Assembly: GCF_900177645.1 (NCBI RefSeq)
Contig: NZ_FXAO01000005.1
Span: 311,654-375,653 of the forward strand
DNA from: Arenibacter troitsensis
GTDB taxonomy: Bacteria; Bacteroidota; Bacteroidia; Flavobacteriales; Flavobacteriaceae
DNA: 64,000 nucleotides
Direction: 5' to 3'
Shown: positions 9,906 to 20,447 of the stretch, piece by piece
How positions within the stretch are numbered: the stretch's first letter is position 1
Layout: each line of letters opens with the position of its first letter
The notes under the pieces: generated by a model
What the model saw: the letters and a program-made list of their open reading frames with translations, nothing else
Told to the model about the DNA's origin: nothing
The model's database searches: none
Position numbers and translations under genes: made by a program

Positions 9906-11690
9906 TTACATCCTGTCCGGCACCCGTATCCCCAAAAGTCCAAAGGCCAATTTAATAACCTCGCTAACCTTTTTGGCCAATTGAACCCTAAATATTTTCT
10001 TGTTCTGATCTTGCTCTCCCAAGATGGAAACATTTTGATAAAAGGAATTGAATTCCTTCACCAAATCATAGGTATAATTGGCAATAAGTGCCGGACTGTA
10101 ATTATCGGCCGCCAATTGGATAGTTTCTGGAAACAGTTGCAATTGTTTTAACAACTCTTTCTCCTTTTCATGCAGATCCGTCAACTTCTGGGAACTGTCC
10201 AAGTTTTGCTCCAATTCTTCCGCCTTTCTTAGAATAGATTGGATCCTGGCATAAGTATATTGAATAAAAGGCCCGGTATTTCCTTGAAAATCCACGGACT
10301 CCTCCGGATTGAACAAGATTCTCTTTTTTGGATCCACCTTAAGGATGTAATACTTTAAGGCCCCTAATCCTATAACCTTATATAGCTCTTGTTTCTCTTC
10401 TTCGGAGTAATCTTCCAGCTTCCCCAATTCCTCGGAAATAGTAGCTGCAGTTTGGGTCATATCCTCCATTAATTCATCGGCATCCACTACAGTACCTTCC
10501 CTACTCTTCATTTTACCACTGGGCAAGTCTACCATTCCATAACTAAGGTGATACAGTTTTTCTGCCCACGAAAAGCCCAACTTCTGTAAAATAAGGAACA
10601 ATACCTTAAAGTGGTAGTCCTGCTCATTGCCCACGGTATACACCATGCCCTTGACATCGGGGTTATCCTTCACCCTTTGTATGGCCGTTCCAATATCCTG
10701 GGTCATATACACTGCCGTTCCATCCGAACGTAGTACAATCTTTTCATCCAGACCCTCTTCCGTTAGGTCTATCCACACACTACCATCTTCCTTTTTATAA
10801 AAGACCCCTCTTTTCAAACCGTCCTCTACAAAATCCTTTCCCAACAAATAGGTGTTGCTCTCGTAATACAATTGATCAAAGTCAACCCCCATATTTTTGT
10901 AGGTTATCTCAAAACCATCATATACCCATTGGTTCATTGTCTTCCATAGACCTACTACCTCCTCATCGCCAGCCTCCCACTTTCTTAGCATTTCCTGAGC
11001 TTCCAATAGGATGGGCGCCTCTTTTTCCGCTACTTTTTCATCTATCCCCTTGGAAACCATAGCAGCAATTTCGGCTTTATAGGCCTTATCAAAAGCTACG
11101 TAATAATTCCCCACTAATTTATCACCCTTAAGCCCTGTACTCTCAGGAGTTTCTCCATTGCCAAAGCGTTGCCAGGCAAGCATACTTTTGCAAATATGTA
11201 TCCCCCTGTCGTTAATGATCTGGGTCTTATAAACCTTCTTTCCTGAAGCCTTTAGGATTTCTGCCACGGAATATCCCAATAAATTATTTCGGACATGGCC
11301 CAAATGGAGAGGTTTATTGGTGTTGGGCGAGGAATATTCCACCATTATGGCCTCCTCCGAACTTTGGGAAACAAAACCAAAATCCTTTAGATTCCTTATT
11401 CCTTCAAAAAAATGGAGGTAATATTCATTGCTAATGGTTATATTCAAAAATCCTTTGACCACATTGAAATCGGTCACCTCTTCCACTTCATCCTTTAGGA
11501 ACTGTCCTATTTGCTCACCTATTTGTACCGGATTTCCTTTAACATATCGCAACATGGGAAAAATAACCGCAGTAATATCGCCGGCAAAATCTTTTCGAGT
11601 AGGTTGAAATTCTACCGTCGGCAATTCAACTTTAAAAATAGAGGTAACGGCTTCTTTTACCTTTTTGTTTAGGACTTCTTGAATGTTCAT
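9906..11690 (-). CDS. argS: Arginyl-tRNA synthetase
   Basis: ArgS charges tRNA-Arg with arginine using ATP. The 594-aa protein matches the class I family along its length: an N-terminal Add-1 domain, the HIGH signature as HLGH (residues 129-132, preceded by SSPNTNKPL), a KMSKS equivalent KMKSR (393-397) and a C-terminal DALR anticodon-binding domain ending LLGIRVPDRM. The lysine after KMK is replaced by serine-arginine, as is usual in ArgS, where the canonical motif is relaxed. It stands alone, and a TAATTTTG box lies 22 nt upstream of its start. Confidence 0.97.
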   Translation of the reverse strand: MNIQEVLNKKVKEAVTSIFKVELPTVEFQPTRKDFAGDITAVIFPMLRYVKGNPVQIGEQIGQFLKDEVEEVTDFNVVKGFLNITISNEYYLHFFEGIRNLKDFGFVSQSSEEAIMVEYSSPNTNKPLHLGHVRNNLLGYSVAEILKASGKKVYKTQIINDRGIHICKSMLAWQRFGNGETPESTGLKGDKLVGNYYVAFDKAYKAEIAAMVSKGIDEKVAEKEAPILLEAQEMLRKWEAGDEEVVGLWKTMNQWVYDGFEITYKNMGVDFDQLYYESNTYLLGKDFVEDGLKRGVFYKKEDGSVWIDLTEEGLDEKIVLRSDGTAVYMTQDIGTAIQRVKDNPDVKGMVYTVGNEQDYHFKVLFLILQKLGFSWAEKLYHLSYGMVDLPSGKMKSREGTVVDADELMEDMTQTAATISEELGKLEDYSEEEKQELYKVIGLGALKYYILKVDPKKRILFNPEESVDFQGNTGPFIQYTYARIQSILRKAEELEQNLDSSQKLTDLHEKEKELLKQLQLFPETIQLAADNYSPALIANYTYDLVKEFNSFYQNVSILGEQDQNKKIFRVQLAKKVSEVIKLAFGLLGIRVPDRM

Positions 11691-11711
11691 TAATTTCGGC
11701 GTTTACGGCTG

Positions 11712-11719
11712 CAAAATTA
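11712..11719 (-). promoter_or_regulatory. Possible -7 promoter box of argS
   Basis: The minus strand reads TAATTTTG, an exact match to the Bacteroidota -7 consensus TAnnTTTG, 21 nt upstream of the argS ATG. No TTG -33 element is found at the usual 17-23 nt spacing, so support is partial. Confidence 0.4.
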
Positions 11720-11851
11720 AGCATTTTTTATTCTTTCCCCTTATTGTTGGGAATAAGTAGCCCATAAAGAAGGAAGATTTTTTAACTTTATAAACCTGTG
11801 CAGCACCAACTGCCCTAATATGATGTATTAATCCGGATATCCCTAAAGAAT

Positions 11852-12277
11852 ATGTTACTGAACGTTTCCTATAAAAATAAAGAAATTACAAAAAAAATAG
11901 ACGAGGAAGTGGGTAAACCTTTTACCTTAAAGGAGCGGTTTGCCTTGAACGGAATTGGTTCTCCCAAATTATTCATTGTTGACTGTAGTATCGAAATTAA
12001 AAATCTGTTGATCCTGGACAACAATACCAACACCTGTAATATTGAATTACGGCCAAAAGGAATCATAATTCGCTTTCGTTCCCTACTGGAAACCTTTGGG
12101 CTTATTATTCCCTACTACAAGTTTAACCTATACAAGACCGATCTTGGCCTATACACCATTTATAGGGACCAGTATTTCATCAAAATAAAATCTGACACCA
12201 AGGCCATACAGAAATTTTTTACAAAATTGTTGGGGCACAGAGCGGACAATGCACCTACCAATATAGAGGACCTCTAA
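11852..12277 (+). CDS. Conserved hypothetical protein
   Basis: I do not recognise this 141-aa protein. It has no signal peptide or membrane segment and is rich in lysine, isoleucine and leucine with alternating beta-like stretches (for example IELRPKGIIIRF and YKFNLYKTDLGLYTIY), suggesting a small cytoplasmic alpha/beta protein; a PH-like or nucleotide-binding fold cannot be assigned. It is divergent from argS and precedes the BCCT transporter on the same strand, with a weak hairpin between them. Codon use and composition resemble its neighbours, so it is probably a real lineage-specific gene. Confidence 0.65.
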   Translation: MLLNVSYKNKEITKKIDEEVGKPFTLKERFALNGIGSPKLFIVDCSIEIKNLLILDNNTNTCNIELRPKGIIIRFRSLLETFGLIIPYYKFNLYKTDLGLYTIYRDQYFIKIKSDTKAIQKFFTKLLGHRADNAPTNIEDL

Positions 12278-12297
12278 CAACTTATTGTACAATTACC

Positions 12298-12329
12298 AAA
12301 AGCCCCCTCATAAAACAATGAAGCTTTTT
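12298..12329 (+). terminator. Weak terminator-like hairpin between the unknown gene and the BCCT gene
   Basis: AAAAGC (12298-12303) can pair with GCTTTT (12323-12328), extended by an inner TCAT/ATGA pairing, and a run of five T follows the GC. It overlaps the proposed TTG start of the transporter, so either the hairpin is weak or the transporter starts further on. Confidence 0.35.
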
Positions 12330-13872
12330 GTTACCTTGTGTTAAAACCGGTATTATCAAAATATTTAATTCTTATCGTAAAAACCCATTACTTCCCATTT
12401 CCATCGGAATCCTTTGGATATCTACTTTGATTGTCTTTGTCGCTACCGAGGAAACCTATAATATCATTGAAATGGCCTCCATTTGGGTAAGAAACTATTT
12501 TGGCTACTTCTATTTATATCTTGGATTGGGATGTGTGCTTCTATTAGCGGCCATTGCACTATCCCCTTTGGGAAAAATAAGACTGGGCAAGAAAAATGAA
12601 AAACCCGAGTTTACCATTTGGGCATGGACAGCCATGCTTTATAGTGCAGGAATGGGCGCTGGAATTTTGCTCAGGGCAGTACAGGAACCCGTTTTCATGC
12701 AACAGAATCCCCCCTACCTTTCAGATTTACCATCAGATATCCTAGCCTTGGAATTTACTTTTTATCAATGGGGGTTTACAGCATGGGCGTTTTATGGACT
12801 ATTTGCCATGACCATAGGTTATTATCTTTTTGTAAGAAAGAAAAAAGTGTTGATAAGCTCAACTATTGAGGACAATTTACACAACAAAGCAGCTAGAACA
12901 GGTATTGATGTGCTTACCATTATGACCACGGTGTTTGGCCTAATTGCGGCTATTGGCTTGGGAACCACCCAAATTAATGGTGGCTTAAACCACCTTACTG
13001 CCACTAATTTTGGTTTGGTCACTACCTTATTGCTGACCACCCTAATTTCGTCATTGGCTTTTTATTCCGCATGGAAAGGAGTCAACAAAGGTATTCAGGT
13101 ACTCTCAAAAATCAATATTCTTATTACCCTGGCAGTACTATTTTTTACTTTTTCCCAAAGTGATATACTTAAGGTAGTTGGTAATTTTTTAGAGGCCGGC
13201 TTTCATTATATAATGGATTTTATCCCCATGAGCCTGGCCTATGGCAGTTATGACCCTGGATTAACCTTTCTTACCGACTGGACTTTCTATTATTGGGCAT
13301 TTTGGTTGGCATGGGCACCTTTTACAGGAATTTTTATTGCCCGAATCTCCAAAGGGCGCAGCCTAAGACAGCTGTTATTGGGTGTTTTGATTATCCCCAG
13401 CTTGGGCACCTTTTTTTGGTTTTCAGTATTTGGTACCTCGGCCTTCCAACTTATTGAGGGATGGGAAAGCTATAACAACGAATTTGACGGAGTGTTTTCC
13501 TCCATTTTTGTATTCTTTGGGAACTACCCTTTTGCCACATTCCTAAATATTACCACCATAGTATTACTGATCGGTTTTTTGGTAACCTCCGTGGACTCTG
13601 CTGTTTTTGTACTGAGTATGTTCTCGGACAGTGGTAAAAAAGACCCCAGCAAAAAACATCGTTTAATCTGGTCCCTGTTTATCTTTTTGGCAACGATTGC
13701 CCTAATTCTATTGGGCAATGCCAAACCAGAGATAAATATATTGATTGCTGCCCAAAAGCTTCTGATTATAACTTCACTTCCCTTTGCCTTTTTCATGGTT
13801 TTTATGGCCTTGGTATTTGTCAAGGAGCTACTGAGACACCATAAGAGTTACCCTTTGATCAGTAAAAAATAA
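12328..13872 (+). CDS. BCCT-family transporter (betaine/carnitine/choline type)
   Basis: This is an integral inner-membrane secondary transporter of about 514 aa with around 12 hydrophobic helices. The family glycine motif appears as GMGAGI (108-113), followed by the conserved EP of VQEPVFM; the signature FWLAWAPFTGIFIARISKGR is in the second half. BCCT members carry quaternary ammonium compounds with sodium or proton, often for osmoprotection in marine bacteria. The exact substrate is not readable. No ATG precedes the conserved NPLLPISIGIL segment: the frame closes at a TGA at 12319, leaving TTG at 12328 as the best start. A nearby ATG at 12318 is in another frame and soon stops. The start is therefore uncertain. 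Confidence 0.88.
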   Translation: MLPCVKTGIIKIFNSYRKNPLLPISIGILWISTLIVFVATEETYNIIEMASIWVRNYFGYFYLYLGLGCVLLLAAIALSPLGKIRLGKKNEKPEFTIWAWTAMLYSAGMGAGILLRAVQEPVFMQQNPPYLSDLPSDILALEFTFYQWGFTAWAFYGLFAMTIGYYLFVRKKKVLISSTIEDNLHNKAARTGIDVLTIMTTVFGLIAAIGLGTTQINGGLNHLTATNFGLVTTLLLTTLISSLAFYSAWKGVNKGIQVLSKINILITLAVLFFTFSQSDILKVVGNFLEAGFHYIMDFIPMSLAYGSYDPGLTFLTDWTFYYWAFWLAWAPFTGIFIARISKGRSLRQLLLGVLIIPSLGTFFWFSVFGTSAFQLIEGWESYNNEFDGVFSSIFVFFGNYPFATFLNITTIVLLIGFLVTSVDSAVFVLSMFSDSGKKDPSKKHRLIWSLFIFLATIALILLGNAKPEINILIAAQKLLIITSLPFAFFMVFMALVFVKELLRHHKSYPLISKK

Positions 13873-13877
13873 AACCA

Positions 13878-14807
13878 TTATTTTTTAGGCAAAAATACCT
13901 CGGCCATCATGCAACGCGCACTTCCACCGCCACAGGTTTCAATCGTATCCAAAGGACTATGGATAATGGCACAATGCTTCTCTATCTTTTCAATCTGTTG
14001 TGGCTTTAAACTAAGGTATGCTGCAGTGCTCATTGCCAAATATCGCTTTTCACCCATTCCTAAGACTTGAAGCATATTCCCTGCAAAATGGTGCATTTGC
14101 TGTTCAGAAATGGCTATAATTTCTTTACCATCTTGTTTTAGGTGGTTCACTACATTCTTTTTTTCCTTTTTATCGTCGATAGAATCCAAACAGATAACAG
14201 CAAACGTTTCTGCCAAACACATCATTACATTGGTATGATAAATAGGTTTTCGGGTGCCCGCCACGGATTGATTGGCTGTGAATACGATAGGAGTAAATTC
14301 AAAATCCTCACAAAATTCTATGAACAAATCCTCATCCGCCCTATCGGAAAGCGCACAATAGGCCTTCTCATTTACCCTATCCAACACAACACTTCCGGTG
14401 CCTTCCAAAAAATAGCCCTCCTCCTCCGCCGAGGTATAATCCATTACATTTTCTATAACAAACCCTCTCTGCTCCAATAGGGCAAGTATATCTTCCCTAC
14501 GTTCATTTCTCCTATTCTCGGCAAACATAGGATACAATCCTACCGTTCCATCGGCATGAAAGGAAACCCAATTATTGGGAAATATGGAATCTGGGGTATC
14601 CAAATCCTTCTTGTCATCTACAACGACAACATTTACTCCCTTTTCCCTTAAGACCAATACAAAAGCATCAAACTCCTGCTGTGCCTTCACATTTATTTCC
14701 TGGTTTTTTAAATCGAGGTCCTCCTGAAAATAGTTGTTTACTGCAGTTTGCTCGTTCATTCGAAAATTCACTGGGCGCACCATCAAAATGGTATTTGTAA
14801 TTTGCAT
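13878..14807 (-). CDS. ctlX: Citrulline utilization hydrolase CtlX-type (amidinotransferase/arginine deiminase superfamily)
   Basis: The 309-aa protein belongs to the pentein (guanidino-modifying) superfamily. The expected catalytic residues are visible: a glutamate in FLEGTGS (E135), a histidine in PIYHTNVMM (H191) and a C-terminal cysteine in GGGSARCMMAEVF (C299). CtlX-type enzymes act on citrulline or related ureido/guanidino compounds. I prefer the ATG at 14807 (MQITNTILM, matching the family start) to the GTG four codons upstream. It is downstream of, and parallel to, the DDAH-like gene at 14919, about 110 nt apart, and converges on the BCCT transporter 5 nt away. The family is confident; the true substrate in this organism is not. 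Confidence 0.85.
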   Translation of the reverse strand: MQITNTILMVRPVNFRMNEQTAVNNYFQEDLDLKNQEINVKAQQEFDAFVLVLREKGVNVVVVDDKKDLDTPDSIFPNNWVSFHADGTVGLYPMFAENRRNERREDILALLEQRGFVIENVMDYTSAEEEGYFLEGTGSVVLDRVNEKAYCALSDRADEDLFIEFCEDFEFTPIVFTANQSVAGTRKPIYHTNVMMCLAETFAVICLDSIDDKKEKKNVVNHLKQDGKEIIAISEQQMHHFAGNMLQVLGMGEKRYLAMSTAAYLSLKPQQIEKIEKHCAIIHSPLDTIETCGGGSARCMMAEVFLPKK

Positions 14808-14918
14808 TTTATTAGTCACTTTTCAAATTGGGTATTACAAAGCCTTCTCGCTTTAATTTTGTGTAAAATTAGCTCATTTATTTACCAGTACGAACCTAAA
14901 GGAAAGTTTGGCAATATC

Positions 14919-15833
14919 TTAGTCCCTTACCAAGGGCAGGGTGCTACACCTTAAAAGACCTTCTTGCTTGGCGATCTCGGAATAAGCTATTTCCTCGACC
15001 GTAAAACCTTGTTCCCTCAACCAGTTATTCAGTCTGGTGAAATTACGTTCAGAGACCACCACATTGGGGGATATGGAAAAAACATTGCTCACCATATTGT
15101 ACATCTCCTCCTTGCTGATCTCGAACACATTTTCGCTTCCAAAATAATCCAACAGCCATTGATACTCCTCTTCCCTCAAAAAACCGTTCTTATGCAATAT
15201 GGCTTTATTTGTCCCTACAGGCTGAAAACAACAATCCAAATGTAGGGCATTTTCCCGGGCATTGGTATTCGACTTTCTAAGTTCAAAAGACTTGACCTTT
15301 TTATTTGGGAACTGACAGGCAATAAAATCCACTGCCTCCTTATTGGTACGGGCCGTGATATAATCGGCGTAGTCCTCCCCCGTATAGGTACCCATAAAAA
15401 TATACTCTCCCCATGGCATAACATCACCTCCTTCTACATGGACTTCTTTAGGAGGGTAGATTATCTGATCCTCGTCAATTTTACTGAGTACATACTTAAT
15501 AGCTTGAAATTCCCTTTCCCTATCGGGAAGAATATTAGCCTTTACCAGTTTATCCTCTATAACAAAAGCAATATCCCTAGAAAATATTTGATTACAATCC
15601 TTTAAGACCCTAGGCCTGAAGACTTGAACATCATATTTGGCAAATACTTGGGCAAAACCATCCATTTCCCTTACCATATCCTCTTCTTTAGGATAGGTGC
15701 CGGCCAATATATGCTCCAATGACTTGGGATCGTAGGCCGCTTCAGGTTTTGGAATGGGTCCACAGCTTTTAGCGGTTCCAAGAACCACCGATCTTAACCG
15801 TGAAGTTTCATCCTGTATATTCAACTGTAGCAT
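14919..15833 (-). CDS. Dimethylargininase/amidinotransferase-like pentein enzyme
   Basis: The 304-aa protein is a second member of the guanidino-modifying superfamily. Catalytic-type residues are a glutamate in VEGGD (E134), a histidine in ALHLDCCFQP (H198) and a cysteine in LLRCSTLPL (C296); a substrate-binding FSRD motif is near residue 84. Relatives include dimethylarginine dimethylaminohydrolase (making citrulline) and glycine amidinotransferases, and these cannot be separated by eye. It sits between citrate synthase and ctlX on the same strand. If it makes citrulline, the downstream CtlX-type enzyme could consume it, giving a two-step arginine-derivative salvage; this is an inference from adjacency. 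Confidence 0.82.
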   Translation of the reverse strand: MLQLNIQDETSRLRSVVLGTAKSCGPIPKPEAAYDPKSLEHILAGTYPKEEDMVREMDGFAQVFAKYDVQVFRPRVLKDCNQIFSRDIAFVIEDKLVKANILPDREREFQAIKYVLSKIDEDQIIYPPKEVHVEGGDVMPWGEYIFMGTYTGEDYADYITARTNKEAVDFIACQFPNKKVKSFELRKSNTNARENALHLDCCFQPVGTNKAILHKNGFLREEEYQWLLDYFGSENVFEISKEEMYNMVSNVFSISPNVVVSERNFTRLNNWLREQGFTVEEIAYSEIAKQEGLLRCSTLPLVRD

Positions 15834-15876
15834 AACTGCTTTTTAGGTAAAGATAGAAATACTTATTTTGATAAAT

Positions 15877-15913
15877 AAAAACTGCCCTTTGTATATTTCA
15901 CACAAAGGGCAGT
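15877..15913 (-). terminator. Terminator of citrate synthase gene
   Basis: A perfect 12-bp stem (ACTGCCCTTTGT at 15881-15892 with ACAAAGGGCAGT at 15902-15913) encloses a 9-nt loop and is followed on the minus strand by four or more T residues. It lies just past the gltA stop and separates it from the DDAH-like gene. Confidence 0.88.
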
Positions 15914-15934
15914 AACATATAATCTGATTAATTT

Positions 15935-17218
15935 CTACCTCTTGTCCAAAAGAACAAAAGATCTGCTCTTTTCACCTATATATACCTGTCTTGGCCTACC
16001 GATAGGCTCATTTTTCAATCTCATTTCCCTCCATTGGGCAATCCACCCCGGCAGGCGTCCCAAAGCAAACATAACGGTAAACATTTCCGTAGGTATACCC
16101 AAAGCCCTATAAATTATTCCAGAGTAAAAATCTACGTTGGGATATAATTTTCTATCCACAAAATATTTATCCTCCAAGGCTTCCTTGGCCAAGCCCTTGG
16201 CTATATCCAGAATAGGATCATCTATACCCAAATCTCCCAAAACTTCCTCTGCAGCCTGCTTGATAATCTTTGCCCTGGGATCAAAATTCTTGTACACCCT
16301 ATGCCCAAAGCCCATTAAACGAAAGGGATCGTTTTTGTCCTTGGCCTTGGCCATATATTTTTTGGTATCCCCGCCATCGGCCTCGATAGCCTCAAGCATT
16401 TCCAAAACAGCCTGATTGGCTCCTCCGTGGAGAGGCCCCCAAAGGGCACAGATACCAGCAGAAATTGAGGCAAACAGTCCAGCATGTGAAGATCCCACAA
16501 TACGAACAGTAGAAGTAGAACAGTTTTGCTCATGGTCTGCATGTAGGATCAATAATTTATCCAAAGCCTCTATGACGATCTTATTCTTTTTGTATTCCTG
16601 GTTGGGCTTTTTGAACATCATTTTATGAATATTCTCTACATAACCCAAAGAGTCGTCCCCATAATCAAGAGGCAATCCTTTTTTCTTTCTTAATGTCCAT
16701 GCCACCAAAACGGGGAATTTGGCCAAAATCCTTACAATGGCCCAATACATTTCCTTTTCGGAGGACACGTTTACAGACGTGGGATTAAAGGCTATAAGGG
16801 CGCTGGTTAAACTGGAAAGCACGCCCATTGGATGTGCTGATTTTGGAAAGCCATCCAAAATCTTCTTCATTTCCTCATCTACATGCGACTCGGCCTTTAT
16901 ATCCTGATGAAATTTATCCAATTGCTCCTTATTGGGCAAAGCTCCAAATATTAACAAATAAGCCACTTCCAGAAAATCGGCCTTTTCTGCCAATTCCTCA
17001 ATAGAATATCCACGATACCTTAAAACTCCTTTTTCACCGTCCAAGAAAGTAATGGCACTTTCACAGGAGCCTGTATTTTTAAACCCTGGGTCTATTGTTA
17101 TCATTCCAGTTTCGGCCCTCATAGTTTTGATATCTATAGCCAACTCATTTTCGGTACCTTCTATAACTGGAAATTCATATTTCTTTCCGTTGTATTCTAA
17201 TATTGCGTTATTCGCCAT
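15935..17218 (-). CDS. gltA: Citrate synthase
   Basis: Citrate synthase condenses oxaloacetate and acetyl-CoA, the first step of the TCA cycle. The 427-aa protein is the long hexameric (type II, Gram-negative) form with an N-terminal beta domain (LEYNGKKYEFPVIEGTENE, then FKNTGSCESAITFLDGEKG). Active-site motifs are present: GPLHGGANQAVLEML and GFGHRVYKNFDPRA, carrying the two catalytic histidines, and a catalytic aspartate in NVDFYSG. It is a single-gene unit bounded by a strong terminator downstream and a 126-nt spacer upstream. Confidence 0.97.
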   Translation of the reverse strand: MANNAILEYNGKKYEFPVIEGTENELAIDIKTMRAETGMITIDPGFKNTGSCESAITFLDGEKGVLRYRGYSIEELAEKADFLEVAYLLIFGALPNKEQLDKFHQDIKAESHVDEEMKKILDGFPKSAHPMGVLSSLTSALIAFNPTSVNVSSEKEMYWAIVRILAKFPVLVAWTLRKKKGLPLDYGDDSLGYVENIHKMMFKKPNQEYKKNKIVIEALDKLLILHADHEQNCSTSTVRIVGSSHAGLFASISAGICALWGPLHGGANQAVLEMLEAIEADGGDTKKYMAKAKDKNDPFRLMGFGHRVYKNFDPRAKIIKQAAEEVLGDLGIDDPILDIAKGLAKEALEDKYFVDRKLYPNVDFYSGIIYRALGIPTEMFTVMFALGRLPGWIAQWREMRLKNEPIGRPRQVYIGEKSRSFVLLDKR

Positions 17219-17344
17219 TTCTTAAATTCCTGTTTTATTCTATTGTTCGTAAAAATACTAAAAACACCTAAGGTTAACAATTGAAGATTTTGTTATTTAT
17301 GGAATAATTATGAAATATTCACAAAACCAGATATGAATGTAGTT

Positions 17345-18886
17345 CTATTGATTAATGGAATATAGATATTTGTAGTAATCATCTACCGATTTTTCCCAAG
17401 TGAACCTCATTTTTTTGGCATTATCCTGAATCTCTTTCCACTTCGGCTTGTCGTTTACAAAAACATCCAAAGCCTGATCAAGTGATAAGATCATATTCTT
17501 AATTTTATCATCATAGGTCTTACCATCGAAGCTAAATCCGGTTTTCATATGTTCCACAGTATCCCTAAGGCCACCTGTATTGTGCACCAGGCAGGGATTG
17601 CCGTTACGCATGGCCAACATTTGGCTAATACCACAGGGTTCAAACAAACTGGGCATAAAATAGAGGTCGGTCTCCAAGTATATGGAATCTATTAAATCCT
17701 CGGATTGACCGTTGGTAAAAATAAAATTTTTATGTTCATAGCTCAATTGACGAAATAGCTCCTCATAGTCGGGAGCACCCGTACCCAAGAGCATAAAAAT
17801 ACCATCTACCTTTTTCAGTCGGTTCAAAATCTCTACAAAGGCCTCGGGTGATCGTTTAAAAAAATAAAATTTTTGCTCGGTTAAACGGGCCACACTGGAA
17901 ACAATAAATTTAGGCCTATCCGTTACGTATTCCATTACTTTTTCACCGGTATGTGCCAGAAAATCGGCCTTGTATTTCTTGGACTCCTCTTGTAGCCACC
18001 TAAATAACGCCCTAACGGTATTCCTATATAACAATCCCTTCTCGGCCGTGCGAATATTTTTGTAATTGGAACCATTAAGAATCCCGAACAACCTGCCTTG
18101 ATTATTTGCTTCCTGTAAATCCAATTCCAAACCTTCACCGCCAATAAATTCGGGTGGATTGCTGGGCCTTAGCACATCTTCCTTATAGGAAGGGGATACG
18201 GTATGTACGGCATCGGCTAGGCGGATGCCAACGGCCATTAGGTTAATACAATCCTGATACCTATAATCCATTAATTTCCTTTCATCCAAAGGCAGATTGG
18301 GAAACCAATTTCCCAATGAAGAGTAATTGTTATAAAACGGGCGTATACCCTGTATGGCTAAATTGTGAATGGTATAGACATAGCGCATCTTCTTTAAGGC
18401 CTGATACTCGGGATGATAGACTTTTAAAAACAAGACCAGGCTGGAATGCCAATCGTGCATATGAACAATATCCAATTCCCCAAAAGCTCCGACCTTGATG
18501 GCCTCTGCCACGGCAGTACAAAAAATAGTGAATTTAATATTGTCCGTAAAAAAAGCTTCTTCCGGATCGTCATGGTAGATATGCCCTATTTCCCCAGCGG
18601 TAATTTCAGGATGATGTATAACGTAATGATGTAAATTTGCAAACTCCTTTTTAGGGGGTACTTGGTACAGTTCTGCAACATATAGCATTCCCCTTAGGTT
18701 TAGATTAAGTTTGGTAACAAAGGTTCCATTTTGATGTAATCTTGAATAGGAAGGCACTACTACATGCGCTACATCTCCCCTCTCAGAAATCTTCCGAGGA
18801 ACATCCCTAACCACATCACCCATACCACCAGCTTTGCACTTGGGAATACCGTCATTCTCAGCAGCAACAAATAGAAAGTTATTCAT
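17345..18886 (-). CDS. glgA: Glycogen synthase (GT5, ADP-glucose-type starch/glycogen synthase)
   Basis: The 513-aa protein has a GT5 starch-synthase N-terminal domain with the substrate-binding K-x-G-G motif as KAGGMGD (residues 18-24), HMHDWHSSL for the acceptor region, a C-terminal GT1-type domain with LTEQK, and the nucleotide-sugar E-x7-E region PSLFEPCGISQML. It should extend alpha-1,4-glucan from a nucleotide sugar in the cytoplasm. Other glg genes are not adjacent, so it is transcribed alone between eno and gltA. Assignment as GlgA rests on fold and motifs; some Bacteroidota GT5 proteins use UDP-glucose. Confidence 0.87.
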   Translation of the reverse strand: MNNFLFVAAENDGIPKCKAGGMGDVVRDVPRKISERGDVAHVVVPSYSRLHQNGTFVTKLNLNLRGMLYVAELYQVPPKKEFANLHHYVIHHPEITAGEIGHIYHDDPEEAFFTDNIKFTIFCTAVAEAIKVGAFGELDIVHMHDWHSSLVLFLKVYHPEYQALKKMRYVYTIHNLAIQGIRPFYNNYSSLGNWFPNLPLDERKLMDYRYQDCINLMAVGIRLADAVHTVSPSYKEDVLRPSNPPEFIGGEGLELDLQEANNQGRLFGILNGSNYKNIRTAEKGLLYRNTVRALFRWLQEESKKYKADFLAHTGEKVMEYVTDRPKFIVSSVARLTEQKFYFFKRSPEAFVEILNRLKKVDGIFMLLGTGAPDYEELFRQLSYEHKNFIFTNGQSEDLIDSIYLETDLYFMPSLFEPCGISQMLAMRNGNPCLVHNTGGLRDTVEHMKTGFSFDGKTYDDKIKNMILSLDQALDVFVNDKPKWKEIQDNAKKMRFTWEKSVDDYYKYLYSINQ

Positions 18887-18983
18887 TTAATCTAGAATTT
18901 GGTTATTTATTATCACTATGATAAAAGTAGGATAATATAATTATTTATTTCTGATAAGTAAACAAACCTCCATGATAATTAAA

Positions 18984-19017
18984 AAAATAAGCCATTCTGC
19001 AAAGAATGGCTTATTTT
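18984..19017 (-). terminator. Terminator of enolase gene
   Basis: A near-perfect hairpin (AAAATAAGCCATTC at 18984-18997 with GAATGGCTTATTTT at 19004-19017, 6-nt loop) ends in a T-run on the minus strand, just after the eno stop. Confidence 0.88.
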
Positions 19018-19035
19018 ACAACTTAAATAATGGTA

Positions 19036-20349
<1,314 letters not shown>

Positions 20350-20362
20350 TTAAATTATTATG

Positions 20363-20370
20363 CAAATATA
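20363..20370 (-). promoter_or_regulatory. Likely -7 promoter box of eno
   Basis: The minus strand reads TATATTTG, an exact TAnnTTTG match 34 nt upstream of the eno ATG. A clear TTG at the -33 position was not found. Confidence 0.5.
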
Positions 20371-20447
20371 GCAAAGGAAGTGCTTTTAACCCCACTATTA
20401 TTGGCTTTAATGACCCTTTGATAACGATAAAATAAAACTATAACGTT

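Noticed and set aside
14854..14861. Plus-strand TAATTTTG promoter box between ctlX and the DDAH-like gene
   Set aside because: No plus-strand gene follows it; with this AT content, chance matches are expected.
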